Of a stretch of 64,000 nt of DNA, positions 56,906 through 64,000 are shown piece after piece. The stretch is from Acinetobacter sp. SAAs474 (GTDB lineage: Bacteria; Pseudomonadota; Gammaproteobacteria; Pseudomonadales; Moraxellaceae): assembly GCF_032823475.1 (NCBI RefSeq), contig NZ_CP127915.1, positions 3,100,001-3,164,000 on the forward strand, read 5' to 3'. Positions within the stretch are counted from its first letter, which is position 1. Each line of letters begins with the position of its first letter. The notes below the pieces were generated by a model. The model was not told the origin of the DNA and did no database searches. It was given only the letters and a program-made list of their open reading frames with translations. Made by a program: the position numbers and the translations under genes.

Positions 56906-58255
56906 ATGCCAACAAAACAACCATGGTTTGCAAAATTTACACCGTATCGTGGCAATTTAGACACCACACCCGTGCAAATTGATGAATATTTACCTATTGG
57001 AAAAAGTCTGGTTTTAGGTTTACAACACGCTTTTGCAATGTTTGGTGCAACAGTACTGGCACCTTTGCTGATGGGATTTGATCCCAATTTAACCATCTTC
57101 ATCACCGGGATTGGTACCATTTTATTTTTTCTAATCACTGGCGGCAGATTACCGAGTTATCTCGGTTCCAGCTTTGCTTTTATTGCAGCCGTAACGCTTG
57201 CTACAGGTTATAGTGGTGTAGGAGCCAATCCCAATATTGCTGTGGCATTAGGAGGCACCTTCGTTTGCGGCATACTGTATGCCCTGATTGGTTTACTGGT
57301 CATGAAAACAGGAACGCAATGGATTGAGAAATTAATGCCGCCGATTGTCACAGGGGTAATTGTGATGATTATTGGTTTAAATTTAGCGCCAGTTGCAATT
57401 AAAAGTGTATCTGCCAACCATTTTGATAGCTGGATGGCATTACTGACGATTGGTTGTATCAGTGTCATTGCCGTGTTTACACGAGGTATGATCCGACGCT
57501 TACTGTTATTACTGGGTCTGGTGAGTGCTTATGCACTGTATTTTTTGATTGCCAATATCATAGGGCTAGGTACACCAATTGATTTTGCTCCAGTACATGC
57601 AGCAGCCTGGTTTGGCTTACCCGAATTTCACGCCCCAGTATTTGAAGCAAATGCCATTATGCTCATTGCGCCTGTTGCCATTATTTTGGTTGCAGAAAAT
57701 TTAGGACATTTTAAAGCTGTTTCAGCCATGACAGGCAAAAATCTGTCTCCCTATATGGGGCGTGGTTTTTTTGCAGACGGTATTTGCACCACGTTATCAT
57801 CCTCCATCGGTGGTACAGGTATGACCACATATGCAGAAAATATTGGTGTCATGGCGGTAACTAAAGTTTACGCGACCACTGTCTTTGTCTTTGCAGGTAT
57901 TTTTGCAATTTTATTGGGATTATCACCAAAATTTGGTGCCATCATTCATACCATTCCTGTCGCTTTATTAGGCGGTGCTTCCATTGTTGTATTCGGCTTA
58001 ATTACTGTCGCTGGCGCTAAAATTTGGGTAGATAACAAAGTTGATTTTACTAAAAACAGTACCCTATTGATTGGAGCAGTCTGCCTCATTATGGGAACAG
58101 GAAATTACAGCATACATATTGGTGCTTTTGATTTAGGGGGAATTGGTACAGCAACATTGGCCGCAATTTTACTGAACTTTTTCTTAAATCGTCATGAAGA
58201 TCAAGTGCTAGAGCAGTCCAGTCTTAAAAACAAAAGTAAAATTGTACATAGTTAG
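56906..58255 (+). CDS. rutG: NCS2 uracil/pyrimidine permease RutG
   Basis: 449 aa with about 14 membrane segments. ATG 56906 follows GAGGGGGA by about 6 nt. The NCS2 signatures are LQHAFAMFGATVLAPLLMG (about residues 39-57), LVAENLGHFKAVSAMTG (about 263-279) with the substrate Glu, and SSSIGGTGMTTYAENIGVM (about 305-323). It imports uracil or thymine with protons in the inner membrane for the Rut enzymes. Last recognised rut gene; only 9 bp precede the next gene. Confidence 0.95.
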   Translation: MPTKQPWFAKFTPYRGNLDTTPVQIDEYLPIGKSLVLGLQHAFAMFGATVLAPLLMGFDPNLTIFITGIGTILFFLITGGRLPSYLGSSFAFIAAVTLATGYSGVGANPNIAVALGGTFVCGILYALIGLLVMKTGTQWIEKLMPPIVTGVIVMIIGLNLAPVAIKSVSANHFDSWMALLTIGCISVIAVFTRGMIRRLLLLLGLVSAYALYFLIANIIGLGTPIDFAPVHAAAWFGLPEFHAPVFEANAIMLIAPVAIILVAENLGHFKAVSAMTGKNLSPYMGRGFFADGICTTLSSSIGGTGMTTYAENIGVMAVTKVYATTVFVFAGIFAILLGLSPKFGAIIHTIPVALLGGASIVVFGLITVAGAKIWVDNKVDFTKNSTLLIGAVCLIMGTGNYSIHIGAFDLGGIGTATLAAILLNFFLNRHEDQVLEQSSLKNKSKIVHS

Positions 58256-58264
58256 GAGAAAGCA

Positions 58265-59137
58265 TTGAGTTTAAATATTGCCTTTATCGGTTTAGGTGCA
58301 ATGGGATGGCATATGGCCGCTCACTTATCTCGACAAGAATATCCAGTTTGGGTATGGAATAGAACACAGCAGAAATCAGATCAACATGCAAAATGCTTTG
58401 GTACGATTGCCGTATCCATTCAACAAGCTGTACAAGCAGATTATATTTTTAGCTGCTTACCGACCAGTGCCGATATTGAAGCATTAATTATGCAATTTCC
58501 ACCAAAGCCTGGCAGTATTTGGATTGACTGTACTAGCGGTGTGCCGGATTCAGCACAATATTTAAGTCAGTACTTAATAAAACAACACGTCTATTTTTTA
58601 GATGCACCCGTTTCTGGACAAACGATAGGGGCAAAAAATGGTGTATTAACGGTGATGGTCGGAGGAGATAAAACCGCTTTCCTTAAAGCCAAACCATTTA
58701 TAGAAACTTTTTCTCAACTGATTGAATATGTAGGTGAAAGTGGTGCTGGATTTGCAGTTAAAGCCGTCAATAACACACTCATGGCAACACATTTATGGGC
58801 ATTAGCAGAAGGCTTGCTGCTGTTAAAAGCAAAAAAGGTCAATATAAAGTCGGCATTACATTGCATTAACCATTCCAGTGGTCAAAGTAGTATTTCCACA
58901 CATATTATGGCACAAAAAGTTTTAACCCGAAGTTTTCATAAAACTTTTGCTTTGAACTTACTACAGAAAGATATCGCTATTGCAATCGACTTATTAAAAA
59001 ATCAACAGCTCAATCTTGCTTTATTGCAACACGTACAACAGCAATTTCAATGTATAACACCAGCAGATGCCATAGATATTGATTTTTCAGCAGTAGTACA
59101 GTCTTTAGAGCAGCAATATCAACTTGAGTTAAGTTAA
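58265..59137 (+). CDS. Beta-hydroxyacid dehydrogenase (3-hydroxyisobutyrate dehydrogenase family)
   Basis: 290 aa, starts at TTG 58265 (AGGAG 7 nt upstream, GxGxxG right behind). The NAD(P)-binding motif is GLGAMGWHMAAHLS (about residues 8-21), then DAPVSGQTIGAKNGVLTVMV (about 116-135), and the catalytic Lys in FAVKAVNNTL (about residue 166). Enzymes of this family reduce small semialdehydes. As part of the rut operon it could reduce malonate semialdehyde to 3-hydroxypropionate, the step done by RutE or YdfG in E. coli. That is an inference from context. Confidence 0.87.
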   Translation: MSLNIAFIGLGAMGWHMAAHLSRQEYPVWVWNRTQQKSDQHAKCFGTIAVSIQQAVQADYIFSCLPTSADIEALIMQFPPKPGSIWIDCTSGVPDSAQYLSQYLIKQHVYFLDAPVSGQTIGAKNGVLTVMVGGDKTAFLKAKPFIETFSQLIEYVGESGAGFAVKAVNNTLMATHLWALAEGLLLLKAKKVNIKSALHCINHSSGQSSISTHIMAQKVLTRSFHKTFALNLLQKDIAIAIDLLKNQQLNLALLQHVQQQFQCITPADAIDIDFSAVVQSLEQQYQLELS

Positions 59138-59175
59138 TCATTTAATCAAATTAAATCATCAAATCAGGAATTGCT

Positions 59176-59769
59176 ATGACATTTTTAACTCAACTGGCCA
59201 AACGCCGCAGTATATATTGCATTGGCAACAATATTGATATGCATAATAATGATTTAGAGCATCTTATTCTACAAGCAATACGACTGAGCCCCTCTTCATT
59301 TAACTCTCAATCATCACGTGCAGTTATTTTATTTGATCAGTCACATCTCAAATTCTGGGACATGGTGTTTGATCGCTTAAGTCATATGATTCCTGCAGAA
59401 GCATTGCCACGTACAAAAAGCAAAATTGAATGCTTTAGCATGGGAAAAGGTACTGTTTTATTTTATGAAGACCAACATGTTATAAAACAACTTCAACAAC
59501 AATATAGTAGCTATGCAGCGGGTTTCCCAATTTGGTCAGAACACTCTACTGCAATGGCACAATTTGCCGTTTGGCTGGCATTGACTGAACACAATATTGG
59601 TGCATCATTACAACATTACGGTATGCTGGTAGAACAACAGGTCAGTCAGGAATTTTCGATTCCTACCCATTGGTCGCTCAGTGCTCAACTGGTTTTTGGC
59701 TCTATCGAGGATGTGGCCAAGGAAAAGACATTTATAGATGATCATTTAAGGTTTAAAACCTTTGATTAG
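59176..59769 (+). CDS. Nitroreductase-family protein (Frm2-like)
   Basis: 197 aa FMN-binding nitroreductase fold. LAKRRSIYCIGNN (about residues 8-20) and SPSSFNSQSSRAVILF (about 37-52) are the signatures of the Frm2/Hbn1-like branch rather than RutE or NfsB. AGGA precedes the ATG. It follows the dehydrogenase by 38 bp in the same direction, so it probably shares the rutA transcript. E. coli RutE is also a nitroreductase-fold protein but from another branch, so functional replacement is possible though unproven. Confidence 0.8.
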   Translation: MTFLTQLAKRRSIYCIGNNIDMHNNDLEHLILQAIRLSPSSFNSQSSRAVILFDQSHLKFWDMVFDRLSHMIPAEALPRTKSKIECFSMGKGTVLFYEDQHVIKQLQQQYSSYAAGFPIWSEHSTAMAQFAVWLALTEHNIGASLQHYGMLVEQQVSQEFSIPTHWSLSAQLVFGSIEDVAKEKTFIDDHLRFKTFD

Positions 59770-59824
59770 AAATACGAAAGCAAATATCATCTTTTAATAA
59801 AAATAAATGATGACCTGATCATTC

Positions 59825-59856
59825 AGTCTGTTGATGATATCGGTCATCAGCAGACT
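59825..59856 (+). terminator. Hairpin after the rut cluster
   Basis: AGTCTGTTGATGA and TCATCAGCAGACT pair with one G-U, loop TATCGG, then AAATTAAAA. It lies 56 bp after the last stop and before the converging exporter genes. The tail has few Ts, so termination may be partial. Confidence 0.5.
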
Positions 59857-59919
59857 AAATTAAAATCCAACATCATTGTATATTGAGATAAAAAATGATT
59901 CTCTGAATCATCTTAGAGG

Positions 59920-61047
59920 CTATGCCATAGTGTGAATTGTCGCTTTAAAACGCTTTAATGAAATATAGAAAAATACGCTAGCAATCGCAATCAACCATAA
60001 AAATGAGGGCCATACCACATCAAAACCAGCATTACGATATAAAATTGCTTGTGCTAAAGATACAAAATGTGTGGTCGGTGCAATTAACATAATATCTTGT
60101 ACTATTTGAGGCATACTCTCACGTGGTGTCGTCCCACCAGAAAGCATTTGTAATGGAATTAAAATGAGCATCATCAATAAGCCAAATTGTGGCATCGATT
60201 TAGAAATCGTTGCCATATAAATCCCCATAGAGGTCGTGGCAAACAAGGTTAATAATGCACCAAAGAAAAATAAATACAAATTACCTTCAATCGGTACATG
60301 TAATATATTTTCAACCACCAGCTTTAAACCCACAAAAGCGGCTAAAAGAACCACTAGACTCATGGATAAAACCTTAGAGAGCATAATTTCAAATACACTC
60401 ACTGGCATCACCATTAAATGTTCAATGGTGCCATGTTCCCGTTCACGAATTAAAGCAGCTCCAGTTAAAATAATCGAAAGCATGGCAACATTATTAATAA
60501 TTTGCATCACACTACCAAACCACATCGGATTAAGGGTTGGATTAAAACGTGCACGCAGCTCAAGCTCAACAGGTAGTGCAGTGATTGCACGATGACGAAG
60601 TTGATATTCATTTACTTCATCCTGAATAATTTGTTGGATATATCCAGCACCAGACATGGCTTGTGACATTCGAGTGGCATCGACATTAAGCTGAATAGCC
60701 ACCTGATTACCGGCTAACACATCTTGTTGAAATCCGACTGGAATATTCACTGAAAAGGTAAATTCCCCTGCATCCATACCACTATCCATTTCATTTAATG
60801 CAGTCGTGGTCGACTTAAAATAAGGTGGGGTAAATGCAGCAGAAATACGTTCGGACAATGTTGAGTGATCTTCATCTACAAGTGCAATTGGTGCCATATT
60901 TAATGTGTCTGGCATGGCAGTTGCTGCGGTATATACTGAAACAGTAAAGGTATAAATAATTAACAGCAACATTACAGGATCACGCCATAAACTCCAGAGC
61001 TCCTTACAGCCAAGCTGATAGATATTCTGTACTTTTTGTTTGAACAT
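59920..61047 (-). CDS. ABC-2 exporter permease (YhhJ-like)
   Basis: 375 aa, equal in length to E. coli YhhJ. ATG 61047 lies one base after the stop of the ATP-binding gene, with GGAG upstream; the frame is open 13 codons earlier. One N-terminal TM helix (about residues 22-40, MLLLIIYTFTVSVYT), a periplasmic domain of about 140 residues, then five TM helices (from about 185) with the ABC-2 motif REREHGTIEHLMVMPVS. It forms the membrane half of an export machine together with the RbbA-like protein and an HlyD-type adaptor. Confidence 0.9.
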   Translation of the reverse strand: MFKQKVQNIYQLGCKELWSLWRDPVMLLLIIYTFTVSVYTAATAMPDTLNMAPIALVDEDHSTLSERISAAFTPPYFKSTTTALNEMDSGMDAGEFTFSVNIPVGFQQDVLAGNQVAIQLNVDATRMSQAMSGAGYIQQIIQDEVNEYQLRHRAITALPVELELRARFNPTLNPMWFGSVMQIINNVAMLSIILTGAALIREREHGTIEHLMVMPVSVFEIMLSKVLSMSLVVLLAAFVGLKLVVENILHVPIEGNLYLFFFGALLTLFATTSMGIYMATISKSMPQFGLLMMLILIPLQMLSGGTTPRESMPQIVQDIMLIAPTTHFVSLAQAILYRNAGFDVVWPSFLWLIAIASVFFYISLKRFKATIHTMA

Positions 61048-61048
61048 C

Positions 61049-63811
61049 TTATGGCTCCTGTTTTTTAAGTAAAGCAATTGCCGCACACATCACGACAGGC
61101 ACTGATACTGACATCATCCAGAAGGAATAACTTAAATCAGCAAAACCTAAGGCTTTATTAAATACACCTCGACTAATATTAATCATATGTGTTGCTGGAT
61201 AAATCTCACCAAACCAACGCCCAAATCCTTCCAGTGATGATACTGGATTAATAATGCCAGCAAATTGCATAATCGGAACTAAGGTCGCAATCATCACTAG
61301 AAACATCGATGCAATTTGACTCTTGGTCACAGAAGATGCCAGTAAGCCCGTAGCTGTGGCAAACAAGCTAAACATCAATGCAGAAAAAGTCAGAGTTAAA
61401 AAGCTACCTTTTACAGGTACATCAAAGAGCACGATGATCATTAAACACATTAAGAAATAATTCAGCATCGCCAGCACGACATAGGGAATTTGTTTACCAA
61501 TCAGAAATTCACTTCGTGTGACGGGTGTCACGTATAAGTTGACAATTGAACCCAATTCTTTTTCACGGACAACAGATAATGCTGTTAACATCGCTGGAAT
61601 TAAAAGTAATAATAATGGGAAAATTGCTGGTGCCATTGCCGCTAAACTTTTAATGTCTGGATTATAACGATAACGTGTTTCTATATTCACATTTGCAGCG
61701 CTTGAATATCCCGTTTGTTCGAGTGCTTTTTGCATTAGCCAATAATGATGAATACCCTGTACATAGCCTTTAATGGTCTCTGCCCGCGATGGCATTGCAC
61801 CATCAATCCACGCTGCAATTTTAACATTTTCGCCACGGGCAATATCCTGAGCAAAATTGGGCGGAATTTCAATCGCCAACGAAATATCACCATTACGCAT
61901 GCGTTGATCAATTTCGGCATAGTTATGTAGTGGTGGCTTTTCGGTAAAATAACGTGATCCCGAAAGACTCATGGTATAGTTTTGACTTAATCCCGTTTGA
62001 TCACGATCCAGTACAGCAAAACTAAGATCTTCGACATCCATGGTAATACCATAGCCCATCACAAATAGTAAAATAATCGAACCCAATAATGCCATCGTGG
62101 CACGAATCGGATCGCGTGCTAATTCTAGAGATTCTCGCCAAGCATAACTGGCCAGACGTAATAAACTAAATCGTGCCGGTTTCTCACTTCGCTTATCAAA
62201 GTCATTGGATGCAGACATATTTTGTTCAATCTCTGTCGCTTCATCTTGTGTACCTGCACCTGCATCAATTAAATAACCAATAAAGGCCTGTTCTAGGTTT
62301 TCTGCTTGACGACTGGCAATCAGTTGTGCAGGTGATGCACTATCAAGGACTTTGCCTGCATGCATCATCGACATACGATCACATCGCAATGCCTCATTCA
62401 TAAAGTGAGTTGAAATAAAAATAGTGACACGATCTTCACGCGACAAATGGATTAAATGTCGCCAAAAATTATCGCGTGCAATTGGATCTACACCAGATGT
62501 AGGTTCATCTAAAATTAAGATTTCTGGGTTATGCACTAAAGCCACAGCTAAGGATAAACGCTGCCGTATACCGAGGGGTAAATCATCGGGTAATTTATCT
62601 TGTACATCCAATAAATCAAAGCGTTGTAACATCAATTGGACACGTGGCTGAATCTGTTCTGCTGGCACATGAAATAGCTTGGCATGTAAGACCAAGTTTT
62701 GCAAAATGGTTAATTCACTATAGAGTGAAAAGGCTTGTGACATATAACCTACACGGCGACGTGTTTCAATCTGATTTGCATCAACAGCTTGACCAAATAA
62801 CCAAGCCTCGCCTTCAGAAGCTTCAAGTAAACCGGTTAACACTTTCATCGTGGTGGATTTACCACAACCATTTGAGCCCAAAAAACCAAAAATTTCACCA
62901 GGTTTAATTTTAAAATTAACATGATCAACAGCAGTAAAATCACCAAATTTAACCGTTAAATTTTTAGCTTCTAATGCATATTCATCCGAATCATCTTGTA
63001 CTAATGGTGGAATTTCAACAGGCTGATAGCCTTGTTTTTTTTGTTCTGGTAATAGGCGAATAAAGGCTTGTTCTAAATTCTCACTCTGGGTCAGTGTTAG
63101 TAGTTCTTCTGGCGTACCTGTTTTTAAAATTTCGCCATCATCCATCATGGCTAACCAGTCAAATTGTTGTGCCTCATCCATATATGCTGTTGCCACAATG
63201 ACACTCATATGTTGGCGAACTTTACGAATACGACGGATTAATTGCCAGAATTGTGCACGTGCCAATGGATCGACACCGGTTGTTGGCTCATCTAAAATAA
63301 GAAAGTCTGGATCATGAATCAGTGAACAACATAGACTCAGTTTTTGCTTCATTCCACCCGATAACTTACCTGCTGGGCGATCCAAAAAATCATACAAACC
63401 CGTACTTTTGGTCAACTCATCTATTCGTTTACGACGCTCTACGGCACTATGCCCAAATAAACGTGCAATAAATTGTAAATTTTCTTCTACTGAAAGTGTT
63501 TTATACAGATTTTTTCCTAAACCTTGCGGCATATATGCAATATAAGGACAGACACGACGGCGATGTACCTTATCAGCAATATCACCTCCCAGTACCCATA
63601 GTTGCCCTTCCTGTACTACTTTTGCACCAGATAAAAGTGCCAGCAAGCTTGATTTACCCACACCATCTGGGCCGATTAAACCAATCATGCAGCCTGCTGG
63701 AAGTGATAAAGATACATTATTTAATGCTATCGTTTTTCCATATTTCAGACCAACATTTTTAATCTCGGCAACCATCGGTTTTACTGTATTTTGTACCGAT
63801 TGCTGTGTCAT
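61049..63811 (-). CDS. rbbA: RbbA/YhiH-like ABC transporter, two ATPase domains plus permease
   Basis: 920 aa. First ATPase: Walker [12 protein letters not shown] (about residues 46-56), signature LSGGMKQKL, Walker [12 protein letters not shown]. Second ATPase: [10 protein letters not shown] (about 313-322), degenerate signature [12 protein letters not shown], Walker [12 protein letters not shown]. From about residue 555 an ABC-2 permease domain with a large periplasmic loop and [17 protein letters not shown]. This architecture is E. coli YhiH/RbbA. Overlaps the HlyD stop (ATGA), so all three genes are one unit. Substrate unknown; similar exporters move drugs or lipids. Confidence 0.9.
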   Translation of the reverse strand: MTQQSVQNTVKPMVAEIKNVGLKYGKTIALNNVSLSLPAGCMIGLIGPDGVGKSSLLALLSGAKVVQEGQLWVLGGDIADKVHRRRVCPYIAYMPQGLGKNLYKTLSVEENLQFIARLFGHSAVERRKRIDELTKSTGLYDFLDRPAGKLSGGMKQKLSLCCSLIHDPDFLILDEPTTGVDPLARAQFWQLIRRIRKVRQHMSVIVATAYMDEAQQFDWLAMMDDGEILKTGTPEELLTLTQSENLEQAFIRLLPEQKKQGYQPVEIPPLVQDDSDEYALEAKNLTVKFGDFTAVDHVNFKIKPGEIFGFLGSNGCGKSTTMKVLTGLLEASEGEAWLFGQAVDANQIETRRRVGYMSQAFSLYSELTILQNLVLHAKLFHVPAEQIQPRVQLMLQRFDLLDVQDKLPDDLPLGIRQRLSLAVALVHNPEILILDEPTSGVDPIARDNFWRHLIHLSREDRVTIFISTHFMNEALRCDRMSMMHAGKVLDSASPAQLIASRQAENLEQAFIGYLIDAGAGTQDEATEIEQNMSASNDFDKRSEKPARFSLLRLASYAWRESLELARDPIRATMALLGSIILLFVMGYGITMDVEDLSFAVLDRDQTGLSQNYTMSLSGSRYFTEKPPLHNYAEIDQRMRNGDISLAIEIPPNFAQDIARGENVKIAAWIDGAMPSRAETIKGYVQGIHHYWLMQKALEQTGYSSAANVNIETRYRYNPDIKSLAAMAPAIFPLLLLLIPAMLTALSVVREKELGSIVNLYVTPVTRSEFLIGKQIPYVVLAMLNYFLMCLMIIVLFDVPVKGSFLTLTFSALMFSLFATATGLLASSVTKSQIASMFLVMIATLVPIMQFAGIINPVSSLEGFGRWFGEIYPATHMINISRGVFNKALGFADLSYSFWMMSVSVPVVMCAAIALLKKQEP

Positions 63812-64000
63812 GATTTAACCTGATTCTGTAAAAAAGCGGGCCATTGTGCTTGTGGATCAATCTTGATATATGCCACACCGGGTAAACCAGTTTTAACTTG
63901 CTGAATATGATTTAATAATAACTGTGGATCAATTTTTGCTTTAACACGAAACATCAATTTTTGACGTTCGCTTTCTGTTTCTACCGATTTTGGTGTGAAT
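63808..64000 (-). CDS. HlyD-family adaptor (YhiI-like), C-terminal part
   Basis: Partial gene leaving at the right edge; the last ~63 codons are present in frame from 63999. It reads [20 protein letters not shown], then [15 protein letters not shown], and stops at 63808 with 4-bp overlap to the ATP-binding gene. This is the conserved end of YhiI-like periplasmic membrane-fusion proteins, which link the ABC exporter to an outer-membrane channel. The N-terminal membrane anchor and hairpin are outside the window. Confidence 0.88.
   Translation of the reverse strand, partial: FTPKSVETESERQKLMFRVKAKIDPQLLLNHIQQVKTGLPGVAYIKIDPQAQWPAFLQNQVKS

Noticed and set aside
59176..59769. Calling the last rut-cluster gene rutE
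   Set aside because: The motifs belong to the Frm2-like nitroreductase branch and do not match RutE; shared fold and position are not enough for the symbol.

Overview
The window looks like chromosomal DNA from Acinetobacter (Gammaproteobacteria, Moraxellales). The evidence is an AT-rich composition, a 13-gene nuo operon with fused nuoCD and a long NuoA, and familiar Acinetobacter-type proteins (cytosolic YkuD enzyme of the ElsL type, PilJ/ChpA-type chemosensory proteins, a uracil-degradation cluster). No species is assigned.

Layout. 1-153 is the 3' end of greA. 471-850 is a decayed IS21-type istB. 1113-8845 is an accessory block bounded by two inverted relics of an IS5/IS903-like terminal repeat. 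It holds a LysR regulator, a frameshifted NAD(P)-binding protein, a zinc alcohol dehydrogenase, an MFS exporter plus aldo/keto reductase, a cyclophilin-like lipoprotein plus a cysteine-nucleophile hydrolase, and a wrecked MBL-fold gene. All four target promoters in the block carry the same LysR-type dyad, so it reads as one regulon. 9181-19010 is mixed: a KKDH-repeat secreted protein, a LysE exporter, a small lipoprotein, a D-cysteine desulfhydrase/ACC-deaminase-like enzyme, a DUF4870 protein, a BaiN-type flavoprotein, an MscS-related TM-helix-repeat protein, divergent fpr/finR-like genes, a cold-shock protein and upp.

19569-34633 is the complete complex I operon nuoABCDEFGHIJKLMN on the minus strand, ended by a clear terminator. 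35104-42602 holds an unknown small gene, ispA, a YccS-like FUSC protein, a YcxB protein, and a large PepSY-flavodoxin-NADPH reductase fusion. 43254-44057 is an alternating array of four tRNA-Val(UAC) and four tRNA-Asp(GUC) genes, read leftward from a near-consensus promoter. 44236-47692 contains elsL-like, a DUF454 protein, a DUF1853 protein, an entericidin-like lipoprotein and dapE.

47857-52111 is a reduced Pil-Chp (twitching chemosensory) locus. PilH is intact, the PilJ-like receptor has lost its conserved signalling tip, the ChpA-like protein has no phosphotransfer domains, no receiver and no N-box asparagine, and pilG and pilI are absent. 52635-59769 is a uracil/pyrimidine catabolic cluster: rutD alone, then rutA-rutB-rutC-rutF-rutG, a beta-hydroxyacid dehydrogenase and an Frm2-like nitroreductase, the last two possibly replacing RutE. 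Both rutD and rutA have sigma-54-type -24/-12 elements with correct spacing, which fits nitrogen control. 59920-64000 is an RbbA/YhhJ/YhiI-type ABC exporter, cut by the window edge.

The most interesting signals are the LysR-dyad regulon on an IS-bounded island, the hollowed-out Pil-Chp pathway, and the sigma-54-driven rut cluster with non-orthologous last-step enzymes and a polyglutamine tract in RutD.
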